61,851 bases of DNA from NCBI GenBank assembly GCA_964498525.1, contig CAZCGU010000016.1, forward strand, positions 1-61,851, in the 5' to 3' direction. Source of the stretch: DTU098 sp964498525. GTDB lineage: Bacteria; Bacillota; Desulfotomaculia; Desulfotomaculales; Pelotomaculaceae. Shown here in pieces: positions 8,210 through 16,429 of this stretch (its first letter is position 1; each line of letters opens with the position of its first letter). The notes under the pieces are model-generated. The model ran no database searches and was not told where the DNA came from. It worked only from the letters and a program-made list of their open reading frames with translations. Made by a program: the position numbers and the translations under genes.

Positions 8210-8758
8210 ATGTCCAGGATTGGTAGGCAGCCTATCCCGGTGCCGGAGGGCGTCGAGATCCGGATTGAGGGAAGCAGCGTCCGGGTCAAGGGGCCCAAGG
8301 GGCAGCTGGAAAGAGATCTGCACCGGGACATGATCATAAAATACGAGGAAGGCCGGCTTCTGGTGGAGCGGCCCAGCGACAATAAAGCGCACAGGTCCCT
8401 GCACGGACTCACCCGGACCCTGCTCCACAACATGGTGGTGGGCGTGACCAGCGGGTTCCAGAAAAACCTGGAGCTGGTGGGCGTCGGTTACCGGGCTTCC
8501 AAGCAGGGCAAAAAGCTTGTACTTGCAGTAGGATACTCCCACCCGGTGGAAATTGATCCCGACGAAGGCCTGGAAATCGATGTCCCGGCGCCGACCAAAA
8601 TCAACGTCAAGGGCGTTGACAAGGAAAAAGTCGGGGCCCTGGCCGCGTCCATCCGCGCGGTCCGCGAGCCTGAGCCTTACAAAGGCAAGGGTATCCGCTA
8701 CGAGGGCGAATATATCCGGCGCAAGGCCGGCAAGGCCGGCGCCAAGGGGAGTAAGTAA
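8210..8758 (+). CDS. rplF: 50S ribosomal protein L6
   Basis: Ribosomal protein L6 near the sarcin-ricin loop and factor-binding site. It has 182 residues (MSRIGRQPIPVPEGVEI), two tandem L6 folds, and ends with PYKGKGIRYEGEYIRRKAGK, the family signature. AGGAGGTG precedes the ATG. Followed by rplR after 17 bases. Confidence 0.97.
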   Translation: MSRIGRQPIPVPEGVEIRIEGSSVRVKGPKGQLERDLHRDMIIKYEEGRLLVERPSDNKAHRSLHGLTRTLLHNMVVGVTSGFQKNLELVGVGYRASKQGKKLVLAVGYSHPVEIDPDEGLEIDVPAPTKINVKGVDKEKVGALAASIRAVREPEPYKGKGIRYEGEYIRRKAGKAGAKGSK

Positions 8759-8775
8759 GGGAGGAGTGACCGAAC

Positions 8776-9144
8776 GTGCTGAAAAAACCTGATCGAAAAT
8801 CCCTGCGGGCCAACCGCCGCTTAAGGGTCCGCAAGAAAATTTACGGCACCGCCGGACGTCCCCGGCTGAATGTGTTCCGCAGTCTGCATAATATCTACGC
8901 TCAGCTTATTGACGACGACCGGGGCTCGACTTTAGTGGCGGCATCCACGCAGGCGCCGGAGCTGAAAGGCAAGTTTTCCTCGGCCGGCAACAAGGAAGCC
9001 GCGGCGGCAGTGGGCGACCTGCTGGCGAAGAAGGCCCGGGAGGCCGGCATCAAACAGGTGGTTTTTGACCGCGCCGGCTACATTTACCACGGGCGGATTA
9101 AGGCCCTGGCGGAAGCGGCCCGGGCCGGCGGACTTGAATTCTAA
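8776..9144 (+). CDS. rplR: 50S ribosomal protein L18
   Basis: Ribosomal protein L18, a 5S rRNA binder. It has 122 residues from GTG 8776 (MLKKPDRKSLRANRRLR), preceded by GGGAGGAGTG. VFRSLHNIYAQLIDD and the C-terminal FDRAGYIYHGRIKALAEAAR are typical. It lies 13 bases before rpsE. Confidence 0.97.
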   Translation: MLKKPDRKSLRANRRLRVRKKIYGTAGRPRLNVFRSLHNIYAQLIDDDRGSTLVAASTQAPELKGKFSSAGNKEAAAAVGDLLAKKAREAGIKQVVFDRAGYIYHGRIKALAEAARAGGLEF

Positions 9145-9157
9145 AGGAGGGAAATAG

Positions 9158-9661
9158 ATGGCAGCAAGGATTGACGCCAGCAAACTGGAGACCCAGGAAA
9201 GAGTAGTCTACATCAACCGTGTGGCCAAGGTTGTCAAAGGCGGCCGGAGGTTCAGCTTCTCCGCCCTGATGGTGGTGGGCGACGGGAACGGATACGTGGG
9301 CGCCGGACTGGGCAAGGCCGGTGAAGTCCCGGAAGCTATCCGCAAGGGCATTGAAGACGCCAAGAAATCCATGCTCAAGGTACCCCTGTCCGGCACCACC
9401 ATTCCCCACGAAATTATCGGGGTTTTCGGGGCCGGCAAGGTCCTCTTGAAGCCCGCCGCTCCCGGTACCGGCGTTATTGCCGGCGGACCGGTGCGGGCGA
9501 TTCTGGAGCTGGCCGGGGTGCGGGATATCCTCACCAAATCCCTGGGTTCCAACAACGCCAACAATGTGGTCCGCGCGACCCTGGAGGCGCTGAAAAATCT
9601 TAAGACTCCGGAAGAAGTTGCCCGTCTGAGGGGAATACCGGTGGAAGAATTGTTGGGCTAG
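9158..9661 (+). CDS. rpsE: 30S ribosomal protein S5
   Basis: Ribosomal protein S5, at the mRNA entry and decoding-accuracy region. It has 167 residues and starts MAARIDASKLETQERVV. The dsRNA-binding fold region VNRVAKVVKGGRRFSF-like is visible here as RVAKVVKGGRRFSFSALMVV. AAAGGAGG precedes the ATG. rpmD follows after 15 bases. Confidence 0.97.
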   Translation: MAARIDASKLETQERVVYINRVAKVVKGGRRFSFSALMVVGDGNGYVGAGLGKAGEVPEAIRKGIEDAKKSMLKVPLSGTTIPHEIIGVFGAGKVLLKPAAPGTGVIAGGPVRAILELAGVRDILTKSLGSNNANNVVRATLEALKNLKTPEEVARLRGIPVEELLG

Positions 9662-9676
9662 GAGGAGGGAATTAAC

Positions 9677-9856
9677 GTGGCCAAGTTGAAAATAACCCTG
9701 GTCAGGAGCTTAATCGGACGCCCGGAAACCCAGAAGGTCACCGTGCGCACCCTGGGTCTGACCAAGACCAACAGCTCCGTAATTAAGCCAGATTCCCCGC
9801 AAGTCCGGGGGATGATTAATAAAGTAGGACATTTGCTCAAGGTTGAGGAAGCCTAA
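9677..9856 (+). CDS. rpmD: 50S ribosomal protein L30
   Basis: Ribosomal protein L30, 59 residues from GTG 9677: it begins VAKLKITLVRSLIGRPETQ and ends NKVGHLLKVEEA. The binding site GGAGGAGGG lies at 9661-9669. The sequence KITLVRS-IGRP and TLGLTKTNSSV is diagnostic of L30. It sits between rpsE and rplO as in other spc operons. Confidence 0.95.
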   Translation: MAKLKITLVRSLIGRPETQKVTVRTLGLTKTNSSVIKPDSPQVRGMINKVGHLLKVEEA

Positions 9857-9873
9857 GGAGGTGTAACCGAACC

Positions 9874-10314
9874 GTGAATCTCCATGAACTAAGACCGGCC
9901 GCGGGGGCCCGGAAAAAACCCACCCGCAAGGGCCAGGGACCCGGCTCCGGCCTCGGCAAAACGGCGGGGCGCGGCCACAAGGGGCAGAAATCCCGCTCCG
10001 GCGGCGGTGTGCGGCCGGGTTTCGAGGGCGGTCAGATGCCCCTGCAGCGCCGCCTGCCCAAGCGCGGTTTCTACAATAGATTCGGCAAGGAAATCATCGC
10101 CATTAACGTGGAACAGCTGAACCGCTTCGACGACGGGACCACCGTCACTCCCGAAACACTGCTTGCCGCCCGGGTCATTCGCAAAAAAGGGGACGGGGTA
10201 AAAATACTGGGTGAAGGCAACCTGGAAAAGTCACTTACCGTTCAAGCCCAGGCTTTCAGCAAGTCGGCCGAAGAAAAAATTACAGCGGCCGGCGGCAAAG
10301 CAGAGGTGATTTAA
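9874..10314 (+). CDS. rplO: 50S ribosomal protein L15
   Basis: Ribosomal protein L15, late-assembly 23S binder. It has 146 residues from GTG 9874 (MNLHELRPAAGARKKPTRKG) behind AAGGAGGTG. The glycine- and basic-rich N-terminal extension typical of L15 covers residues 10-50. The stop codon directly abuts the secY start. Confidence 0.97.
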   Translation: MNLHELRPAAGARKKPTRKGQGPGSGLGKTAGRGHKGQKSRSGGGVRPGFEGGQMPLQRRLPKRGFYNRFGKEIIAINVEQLNRFDDGTTVTPETLLAARVIRKKGDGVKILGEGNLEKSLTVQAQAFSKSAEEKITAAGGKAEVI

Positions 10315-11574
10315 TTGCTGGATAGTTTAAAGAACGCCATCAAGGTTTCTGAACTCCGGACAAAACTCCTGTTCACCTTGGGCATGATCTTTATCTTCCG
10401 GCTGGGCGCCCATATCCCCATTCCCGGGGTTAACCCCGAGCGGTTTGCCGAGCTGGTTTCCAGTGGGCTCATTTTTGGATTTTTTGACGTCATTTCCGGC
10501 GGGGCTCTTAAAAATTTTGCCATTTTTGCCATGGGCATTACGCCCTACATTAACGCCTCCATCATCATGCAGCTCCTCACGGTGGTTATTCCCCACCTGG
10601 AGCGGCTGAACAAGGAAGGCGTCGAGGGACGCAAAAAGATTACCCAGTACACCCGTTACCTCACGGTGGTCCTGGCCTTCATCCAGGGCCTGGGCATGAT
10701 CATCGGGGTCAGCGGCTCCCTGCAGAACCCCGGCCCCATTGCCTACGTGACTACCGCCCTGACCATCACCGCGGGAACAACCTTCCTGATGTGGATGGGC
10801 GAGCAGATCACGGAAAAGGGTATCGGCAACGGAATTTCGCTTCTGATTTTCGCCGGGATCGTTTCCCGGGTGCCTCAGGGCTCAGTCCGGCTCATTGAAT
10901 ACCTGAACGCGGGTACCATCAACATTCTGAGCCTGATCTCCCTGGTGGTTATCGGAGCCCTGGTTATCGCCGGGGTTGTGGCCATCCAGGAAGGCCAGCG
11001 CCGGATTCCGGTCCAGTACGCCAAGCGCGTTGTGGGACGCAGGGTTTACGGCGGGCAGACCACCCACCTGCCCTTAAGGGTAAACCAGGCCGGCGTGATT
11101 CCGATCATTTTCGCATCGTCCCTGCTGATGTTCCCGGAAACTGTGGTGCGCTGGTTCCAGGGCTCGAGCTTCGCGAACTTTTACGTTCAGTACCTGGGCT
11201 GGGGGACATTCCTGCATACACTGTTTTACGCGCTTTTAATCATAGGTTTTACGTATTTCTACACTGCGGTAATTATGAACCCCGTTGATGTTGCTGACAA
11301 TATCAAGAAATACGGAGGATTCATCCCGGGGCTTCGTCCGGGGCGGCCCACAGCCGAGTATATCTCCAGAATAATGAGCCGGATTACCCTGGTAGGCGCC
11401 ATTTTCCTGGCCCTGATCGCTATTCTGCCGAACTTCGTGCTCCTGGCAACCCGGATCCCCAACATCTACTTCGGAGGAACCGCCCTCCTCATCGTTGTCG
11501 GTGTGGCGCTGGATACCATGAAGCAGGTGGAGTCGCACCTGCTGATGCGAAGCTACCAGGGCTTTATAAGGTAG
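10315..11574 (+). CDS. secY: Preprotein translocase subunit SecY
   Basis: SecY, the channel of the Sec translocon in the plasma membrane, moving unfolded preproteins with SecA, SecE and SecG. It has 419 residues with ten predicted membrane segments. FAIFAMGITPYINASIIMQL is the signature around TM2 and GLRPGRPTAEYISRIM the cytosolic loop before TM9. The start is TTG 10315, touching the rplO stop, so expression is probably coupled. It is followed by map with no adk between them. Confidence 0.96.
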   Translation: MLDSLKNAIKVSELRTKLLFTLGMIFIFRLGAHIPIPGVNPERFAELVSSGLIFGFFDVISGGALKNFAIFAMGITPYINASIIMQLLTVVIPHLERLNKEGVEGRKKITQYTRYLTVVLAFIQGLGMIIGVSGSLQNPGPIAYVTTALTITAGTTFLMWMGEQITEKGIGNGISLLIFAGIVSRVPQGSVRLIEYLNAGTINILSLISLVVIGALVIAGVVAIQEGQRRIPVQYAKRVVGRRVYGGQTTHLPLRVNQAGVIPIIFASSLLMFPETVVRWFQGSSFANFYVQYLGWGTFLHTLFYALLIIGFTYFYTAVIMNPVDVADNIKKYGGFIPGLRPGRPTAEYISRIMSRITLVGAIFLALIAILPNFVLLATRIPNIYFGGTALLIVVGVALDTMKQVESHLLMRSYQGFIR

Positions 11575-11582
11575 GCGGGCCG

Positions 11583-12329
11583 ATGATCAGCTGTAAATCC
11601 GATAGGGAGCTCGCCTACATGCGCGACGCCGGGCGGATTAACGCCAGGACGCACGCGGAACTTGCCAGGGCGGTGGGAGTAGGGGTCAGCACCGGCGAAC
11701 TGGACCGGCTGGCCGAGGACTTCATCATCAAGGCAGGCGGACGTCCCGCCTTCAAGGGGCTTTACGGGTTCCCCTACAGTATCTGCGCCTCGGTCAACGA
11801 AGAGGTGGTACACGGTTTCCCCGGTTTAAGAAAATTGGAAAATGGAGATATTATCAGTATTGATGTCGGAACGGAAATAAATGGATATTTTGGAGACAGC
11901 GCGGTAACACTCCCGGTGGGGGATGTTGGCAGCAAGGCTCTCCAGCTCCTTAAAGCAACTGAAGAATCCCTGTATAAGGGCATTGAGCAGGCTGTGGTGG
12001 GAAACCGGCTCTCGGATATTTCCCACGCCGTACAGACCCACGCCGAAAGCCATGGCTATGGGGTGGTGCGGGACTATGTGGGGCACGGCATCGGCTCCAA
12101 GCCCCATGAGGACCCCCAGGTGCCGAATTTCGGCAGGCCCGGCAGGGGCCCCCGCCTGGTGGCAGGGATGACGTTAGCGATTGAGCCAATGATCAACATG
12201 GGCACTTATCAGGTGAAGACTCTTTCCAACAACTGGACTGTAGTAACATTGGACGCAAAATTATCAGCCCATTTCGAGCACACCGTCGCAATCACAAACG
12301 GAGAACCGGAAATCCTGACAAAGCTGTAG
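11583..12329 (+). CDS. map: Methionine aminopeptidase, type I
   Basis: Removes the initiator methionine from nascent proteins using a two-metal site. It has 248 residues. The five metal ligands are visible: Asp94 and Asp105 (SIDVGTEINGYFGDSA), His168 (YVGHGIG), Glu201 (LAIEPM) and Glu232 (FEHTVAI). It begins 8 bases after secY. In most Firmicutes adk lies between these two; here it does not. Confidence 0.95.
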   Translation: MISCKSDRELAYMRDAGRINARTHAELARAVGVGVSTGELDRLAEDFIIKAGGRPAFKGLYGFPYSICASVNEEVVHGFPGLRKLENGDIISIDVGTEINGYFGDSAVTLPVGDVGSKALQLLKATEESLYKGIEQAVVGNRLSDISHAVQTHAESHGYGVVRDYVGHGIGSKPHEDPQVPNFGRPGRGPRLVAGMTLAIEPMINMGTYQVKTLSNNWTVVTLDAKLSAHFEHTVAITNGEPEILTKL

Positions 12330-12414
12330 TCTGTCAGCGGTCCGCAGTCGAAAAGAGGTAAAATGATGTTTTGTTATTATGGCTGAGTTTTCCGATTGAG
12401 AAGGGGCGAAACAG

Positions 12415-12801
12415 GTGGAGAATATTGAAGGGACGGAACATCCCGGGACAACCGGCCGCCTGAGGCCGTCCAACGACAGCCGGGGGACGGCGCAAATCGG
12501 GCTTCTGGTCCGGTCCACCCAGGGCCGGGACAGAGGGCGCTACTACCTGGTGGTGGGAGTGGAAAGCGAAACAAAAGTCCGGGTGGCTGACGGCGAACTG
12601 CGCAAAGTTGAAAGCCCCAAGCGAAAAAACATCAGGCACCTCAAATCCTGTGACGTGATTGCCGGGGAAGTGCACGACAAGGCGCTTGACGCTAAAAGAG
12701 TCACCAACGCAGATGTCCGGAAGGAACTGAAGAGTCTTGTGGAAAAACTAGAGAGTGGAAATCTACCCATAAAGGAGGTTGGCTTGATCTCTGATGGCTA
12801 A
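12415..12801 (+). CDS. KOW-domain RNA-binding protein (L14e-like)
   Basis: A 128-residue protein from GTG 12415. The conserved part begins near residue 27: IGLLVRSTQGRDRGRYYLVV, then KRKNIRHLKSCDVI, as in the L14e-like KOW proteins found ahead of infA in many clostridia. The N-terminal 25 residues look like a non-conserved extension, so a start nearer the KOW domain is possible. Its stop overlaps the infA start by eight bases. The function is presumed rRNA binding; not known in detail. Confidence 0.8.
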   Translation: MENIEGTEHPGTTGRLRPSNDSRGTAQIGLLVRSTQGRDRGRYYLVVGVESETKVRVADGELRKVESPKRKNIRHLKSCDVIAGEVHDKALDAKRVTNADVRKELKSLVEKLESGNLPIKEVGLISDG

Positions 12802-13012
12802 GCAAGATGTTATCGAAGTAGAAGGCACCGTTATCGAGCCGCTGCCGAATGCCATGTTCCGGGTGGAACTGCAGAACGGCCATAGAGTACTGGCTCACGT
12901 ATCCGGAAAGATCCGCATGAACTTTATCCGGATCCTGGCGGGCGACAGGGTGATGGTGGAGTTATCTCCCTACGACCTTAGCCGCGGCCGGATCGTATAC
13001 AGATACAAGTAG
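12794..13012 (+). CDS. infA: Translation initiation factor IF-1
   Basis: IF-1, an OB-fold factor occupying the 30S A site during initiation. It has 72 residues with MAKQDVIEVEGTVIEPLPNA and the end YDLSRGRIVYRYK, both typical. AAAGGAGG is at 12771-12778. It overlaps the end of the KOW gene. Confidence 0.97.
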   Translation: MAKQDVIEVEGTVIEPLPNAMFRVELQNGHRVLAHVSGKIRMNFIRILAGDRVMVELSPYDLSRGRIVYRYK

Positions 13013-13218
13013 TAGTGGCGGTGGTAAAGTAGTAAAATTCCGATGTCCGGCGACTGGCGACGGCCGGGAGTTTCCGGCGGCCGGGAATCGTTGAATAGCC
13101 ACCGAGATAAAATCCCAACGTCCGGTACCCGGTGTCCGAAGTCCGGCGATACCTTTAAAAAATCAAGGTTCCGGCATCCGGCATCCGGCGACCGGCGACG
13201 AACTAGGAGGGTTGAACG
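13013..13218 (+). repeat. TCCGGC/GACCGGCGA stutter between infA and rpmJ
   Basis: A 206-base spacer built from loosely repeated pieces: GTCCGGCGACTGGCGACGG near 13045, GTCCGGTACCCGGTGTCCG near 13120, then TTCCGGCATCCGGCATCCG near 13169 followed by GCGACCGGCGACG. It holds no gene. The last bases AACTAGGAGGG supply the rpmJ binding site. Confidence 0.55.
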
Positions 13219-13332
13219 GTGAAAGTCAGGCCATCCGTTAAGCCCATCTGCGAAAAATGCAAGATCATCCGCAGGAAGGGCAAAGTTATGGTTATTTGTG
13301 AAAATCCCAAGCATAAGCAGTCACAAGGGTAA
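13219..13332 (+). CDS. rpmJ: 50S ribosomal protein L36
   Basis: Ribosomal protein L36, 37 residues from GTG 13219: KVRPSVKPICEKCKIIRRKG, then VMVICENPKHKQSQG. The zinc ligands CxxC, C and H are all present (the C+ form). TAGGAGGG lies just upstream. Confidence 0.96.
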   Translation: MKVRPSVKPICEKCKIIRRKGKVMVICENPKHKQSQG

Positions 13333-13354
13333 ACCAGGAGGTGTTTAATACCAT

Positions 13355-13726
13355 ATGGCACGTATTGCTGGCGTAGACTTGCCCAGGGACAAGCGCGTCG
13401 AGATCGCCCTGACCTATATCTTCGGCATTGGAAAGACTACGTCCCAACAGATCCTGGCCCAGACCAATGTCAACCCCGATACCCGGATCAGGAACCTTAC
13501 CGAAGAAGAAATCAACAGGCTGCGGGAAGCGATTGAAAAGGACCACAAGGTGGAGGGTGACCTGCGCCGGGAAGTCGCTTTAAACATCAAGCGCCTCATT
13601 GAAATCGGGTGTTACCGGGGCCTGCGGCACCGCCGGGGCATGCCGGTGCGGGGCCAGCAGACCAAGACCAACGCCCGGACCCGCAAAGGGCCGCGCAAAA
13701 CCGTCGGAGTCCGCAGAAAGAAATAA
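13355..13726 (+). CDS. rpsM: 30S ribosomal protein S13
   Basis: Ribosomal protein S13 of the 30S head, contacting P-site tRNA and L5. It has 123 residues (MARIAGVDLPRDKRVEIALT) with the C-terminal GLRHRRGMPVRGQQTKTNAR. AGGAGGTG precedes the ATG. It opens the alpha-operon part of the cluster. Confidence 0.97.
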   Translation: MARIAGVDLPRDKRVEIALTYIFGIGKTTSQQILAQTNVNPDTRIRNLTEEEINRLREAIEKDHKVEGDLRREVALNIKRLIEIGCYRGLRHRRGMPVRGQQTKTNARTRKGPRKTVGVRRKK

Positions 13727-13744
13727 CATGAAGGAGGTTGTTCA

Positions 13745-14134
13745 ATGGCGCGTCGCGTAGCCAGGACCAAAAGGCGTGAACGCAAAAATATAGAGACGGG
13801 CGTTGCCCACATCAAATCCACTTTTAACAATACCGTCGTCACCATTACCGACGTACGGGGCAATACCATAGCCTGGGCCAGCGCCGGCGGGGTAGGCTTT
13901 AAGGGCTCCCGGAAAAGCACCCCCTTTGCTGCCCAGATGGCCGCCGAAAAGGCGTCCAAGGAAGCCATGGAACATGGCTTGAAAGAAGTCGAAGTTATGG
14001 TCAAGGGTCCGGGCGCCGGCAGGGAAGCCGCTATTCGCTCCCTCCAGGCCGCCGGATTGGAAGTAAACATGATCAAGGATGTAACCCCCATCCCCCACAA
14101 CGGCTGCCGGCCGCCCAAACGCCGGAGAGTATAA
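13745..14134 (+). CDS. rpsK: 30S ribosomal protein S11
   Basis: Ribosomal protein S11 of the platform, near the E-site mRNA. It has 129 residues and ends TPIPHNGCRPPKRRRV, a diagnostic S11 end. AAGGAGG precedes the ATG by about seven bases. Confidence 0.97.
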   Translation: MARRVARTKRRERKNIETGVAHIKSTFNNTVVTITDVRGNTIAWASAGGVGFKGSRKSTPFAAQMAAEKASKEAMEHGLKEVEVMVKGPGAGREAAIRSLQAAGLEVNMIKDVTPIPHNGCRPPKRRRV

Positions 14135-14149
14135 GGAGGTGCGCTGTTT

Positions 14150-14776
14150 TTGGCAAGATATAAAGACTCGGTCTGCCGGCTCTGCCGCCGGGAAGGCCTG
14201 AAGCTCTATCTCAAAGGTGACCGGTGCTACTCCCCCCGCTGCGCCATGGACCGCAGGGCCTACGCTCCGGGGCAGCACGGCCAGGGCCGCAAAAAAGTTT
14301 CCGAGTACGGCCTTCAGCTGCGGGAAAAACAAAAAGCCCGCCGCATGTACGGCATTTTGGAGGGTCAGTTCAGGCGCTACTTTGACAAGGCCGAAAGGCA
14401 GGCGGGTGTTACCGGTGAAAACCTGCTGCGCCTGCTGGAAAGACGCCTGGACAACGTAGTTTACCGCCTGGGCCTGGGCTCTTCCCGGAATGAGGCCCGG
14501 CAGCTGGTCCGGCACGGACATTTTATTGTTAACGGCCGGAAGGTCAACATTCCTTCCTACCTGCTCCGGGTTGGCGATGAAATCACCGTCCGGGGCAAAA
14601 GCAAAGAGTCATTGAAGGTAAAGGATCTAATGGAAAGGGCGGCCGACCATACTCCCCCGGCCTGGCTCGAGTATGACGCCAATCAGGTCGCCGGGCGGGT
14701 CGTGGCGCTTCCGGCGCGGGATCAAATTGACGCGCCGGTTCAGGAACACCTTATTGTAGAGCTTTACTCCAGATAG
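14150..14776 (+). CDS. rpsD: 30S ribosomal protein S4, zinc form
   Basis: Ribosomal protein S4, primary 16S binder and alpha-operon repressor in other bacteria. It has 208 residues from TTG 14150 behind AAGGAGGTG. The N-terminus has four cysteines (CRLCRREG and RCYSPRCAMD), so this is the zinc-binding version. The S4 RNA-binding fold is around LERRLDNVVYRLGLGSSRNE. Confidence 0.96.
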   Translation: MARYKDSVCRLCRREGLKLYLKGDRCYSPRCAMDRRAYAPGQHGQGRKKVSEYGLQLREKQKARRMYGILEGQFRRYFDKAERQAGVTGENLLRLLERRLDNVVYRLGLGSSRNEARQLVRHGHFIVNGRKVNIPSYLLRVGDEITVRGKSKESLKVKDLMERAADHTPPAWLEYDANQVAGRVVALPARDQIDAPVQEHLIVELYSR

Positions 14777-14964
14777 GCCAATTGGGCCGCAGGACGCGGA
14801 CCGTGCGCGGCGCGCGGGCAATAAAACGGGGCAGAGCTCAACAATCCTCAATCTTTTTGCTTGGTGGATTTCAGGCCTGTCCGGGTATTCCTAAACTGCC
14901 TGCCGCTATTGCACCCGCCTGCCGGCGGCCAGAATAACCTGTTCCGGCCAAGGGAGGGAACGCT

Positions 14965-15912
14965 ATGCTGGAAATTGAAAAACCCAGAATTGAAATTGTC
15001 GAAATCAACGACGACAACACCTACGGGAAATTTGCCGTGGAGCCCCTGGAAAGGGGCTACGGGATTACCCTCGGTAATTCACTGCGGCGGATCCTGCTTT
15101 CTTCGCTGCCGGGCGCCGCTGTCACTTCGGTCAAAATTGACGGTGTCCTGCACGAATTTGCAACCATTCCAGGGGTTGTGGAAGATGTCACCGACATCAT
15201 TTTAAACCTGAAAAGCCTGCGCCTGAAACTTCACGGGGAAGAGGAGAAAATCCTGCGGGTTGAGGCTTCCGGCGAGGGGACGGTAAGGGCCGGCGACATC
15301 ATCAACGACGCCGACGTGGAAATCCTGAACCCGGATCTGGTTATTGCCACTCTGGCCAACAACGCCAGGCTTTTCATGGAAATAACAGTGTCCCGGGGGC
15401 GGGGCTACGTAACCGCCGAGCGCAACAAAAAAGGGGATCACATCATCGGGGTAATCCCCATTGACTCCGTTTTTACTCCGGTCAGCAAGGTCAACTATAC
15501 CGTGGAAAACACCCGGGTCGGTCAAATTACCGACTACGACAAGCTGATGCTGGAAGTTTGGACCGACGGGAGCATCCGTCCGGACGAGGCCACCAGCCTT
15601 TCGGCCAAAATTTTGAACGACCACCTCCGCCTCTTCATCGGGCTCACCGAAAGCCTGAGCGAAGTGGAAATCATGGTGGAAAAGGAAGAAGAACAAAAGG
15701 ACAAAATCCTCGAAATGACCATTGAGGAACTGGATCTTTCGGTCCGTTCCTACAACTGCCTGAAGCGCGCCGGGATTAACTCGGTGGAGGAGCTCATCCA
15801 GCGCAACGAAGAAGACATGATGAAGGTCCGCAACCTGGGCAAGAAGTCCCTGGAGGAAGTCGTCAACAAGCTGGCTGAACTGGGCCTGGCACTCAGGAAG
15901 GACGAGGAGTAA
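14965..15912 (+). CDS. rpoA: RNA polymerase alpha subunit
   Basis: The alpha subunit of RNA polymerase, 315 residues. The N-terminal dimerisation domain has GNSLRRILLSSLPGAAVTSV; the C-terminal domain that contacts UP elements and activators begins about residue 245, with the helix-hairpin-helix VRNLGKKSLEEVVNKLAELG. AGGGAGGG precedes the ATG. The 188-base spacer from rpsD shows no gene. Confidence 0.97.
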   Translation: MLEIEKPRIEIVEINDDNTYGKFAVEPLERGYGITLGNSLRRILLSSLPGAAVTSVKIDGVLHEFATIPGVVEDVTDIILNLKSLRLKLHGEEEKILRVEASGEGTVRAGDIINDADVEILNPDLVIATLANNARLFMEITVSRGRGYVTAERNKKGDHIIGVIPIDSVFTPVSKVNYTVENTRVGQITDYDKLMLEVWTDGSIRPDEATSLSAKILNDHLRLFIGLTESLSEVEIMVEKEEEQKDKILEMTIEELDLSVRSYNCLKRAGINSVEELIQRNEEDMMKVRNLGKKSLEEVVNKLAELGLALRKDEE

Positions 15913-15927
15913 GGGGGGACATAAACA

Positions 15928-16266
15928 GTGGGCTATCAGAAACTGGGAGTAAACACCGGTCACCGGAAGGCCATGCTCCGCAACCTGGTCACATCCCTCT
16001 TCCGGAACGAGCGGATTAACACAACGGAAACCAGGGCCAAAGAAGTAAAAAGCATCGCCGAAAAGCTGGTCACCACCGCCAAGCAGGGGGATCTGGCCGC
16101 CAGGCGTCAGGCTCTGGCCTATATTTACGAAGAAGACGTGGTGCGCAAACTTTTTGACAGCATCGCCCCTAAATACGCCGAACGGCAGGGCGGCTACACC
16201 CGCATCATCAAGACCGGCCACCGCCGCGGCGACGCGGCGTCCATGGTGATTTTAGAACTGGTGTAG
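15928..16266 (+). CDS. rplQ: 50S ribosomal protein L17
   Basis: Ribosomal protein L17, 112 residues from GTG 15928 (MGYQKLGVNTGHRKAMLRNL), with TRIIKTGHRRGDAASMVILE at the end. AAGGGGGGAC is upstream. It is the last gene of the alpha operon; no intrinsic terminator was found after it. Confidence 0.97.
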   Translation: MGYQKLGVNTGHRKAMLRNLVTSLFRNERINTTETRAKEVKSIAEKLVTTAKQGDLAARRQALAYIYEEDVVRKLFDSIAPKYAERQGGYTRIIKTGHRRGDAASMVILELV

Positions 16267-16429
16267 GGGTTTGGGCAAGGGTTTTGTGTAAAGTTTGGAC
16301 ATTATGTAAGGGCATGGACAAGGGTTTGGACATTGCGCAAGTGTGTCTGGGCAAGGATTTGGGCAATTGCTTGAACAAGGATTTGTGAAATTGAGTTTGG
16401 GCAAGGATTTGGACAAGGCAAAGGTAAAT
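16267..16429 (+). repeat. TTTGGGCAAGG repeats between rplQ and ecfA1
   Basis: At least six diverged copies of a word like TTTGGGCAAGGATTTGG fill this spacer (for example near 16269, 16325, 16348 and 16393), mixed with GGACATT and GTAAAG variants. Frames run open through it, but they only translate the repeat. No promoter or terminator was recognised. Confidence 0.55.

Noticed and set aside
15202..16221. 339-codon open frame on the minus strand opposite rpoA and rplQ
   Set aside because: It is the shadow of GC-rich coding DNA. The plus strand has full-length rpoA and rplQ with binding sites, and the minus frame has no recognisable domain or site.
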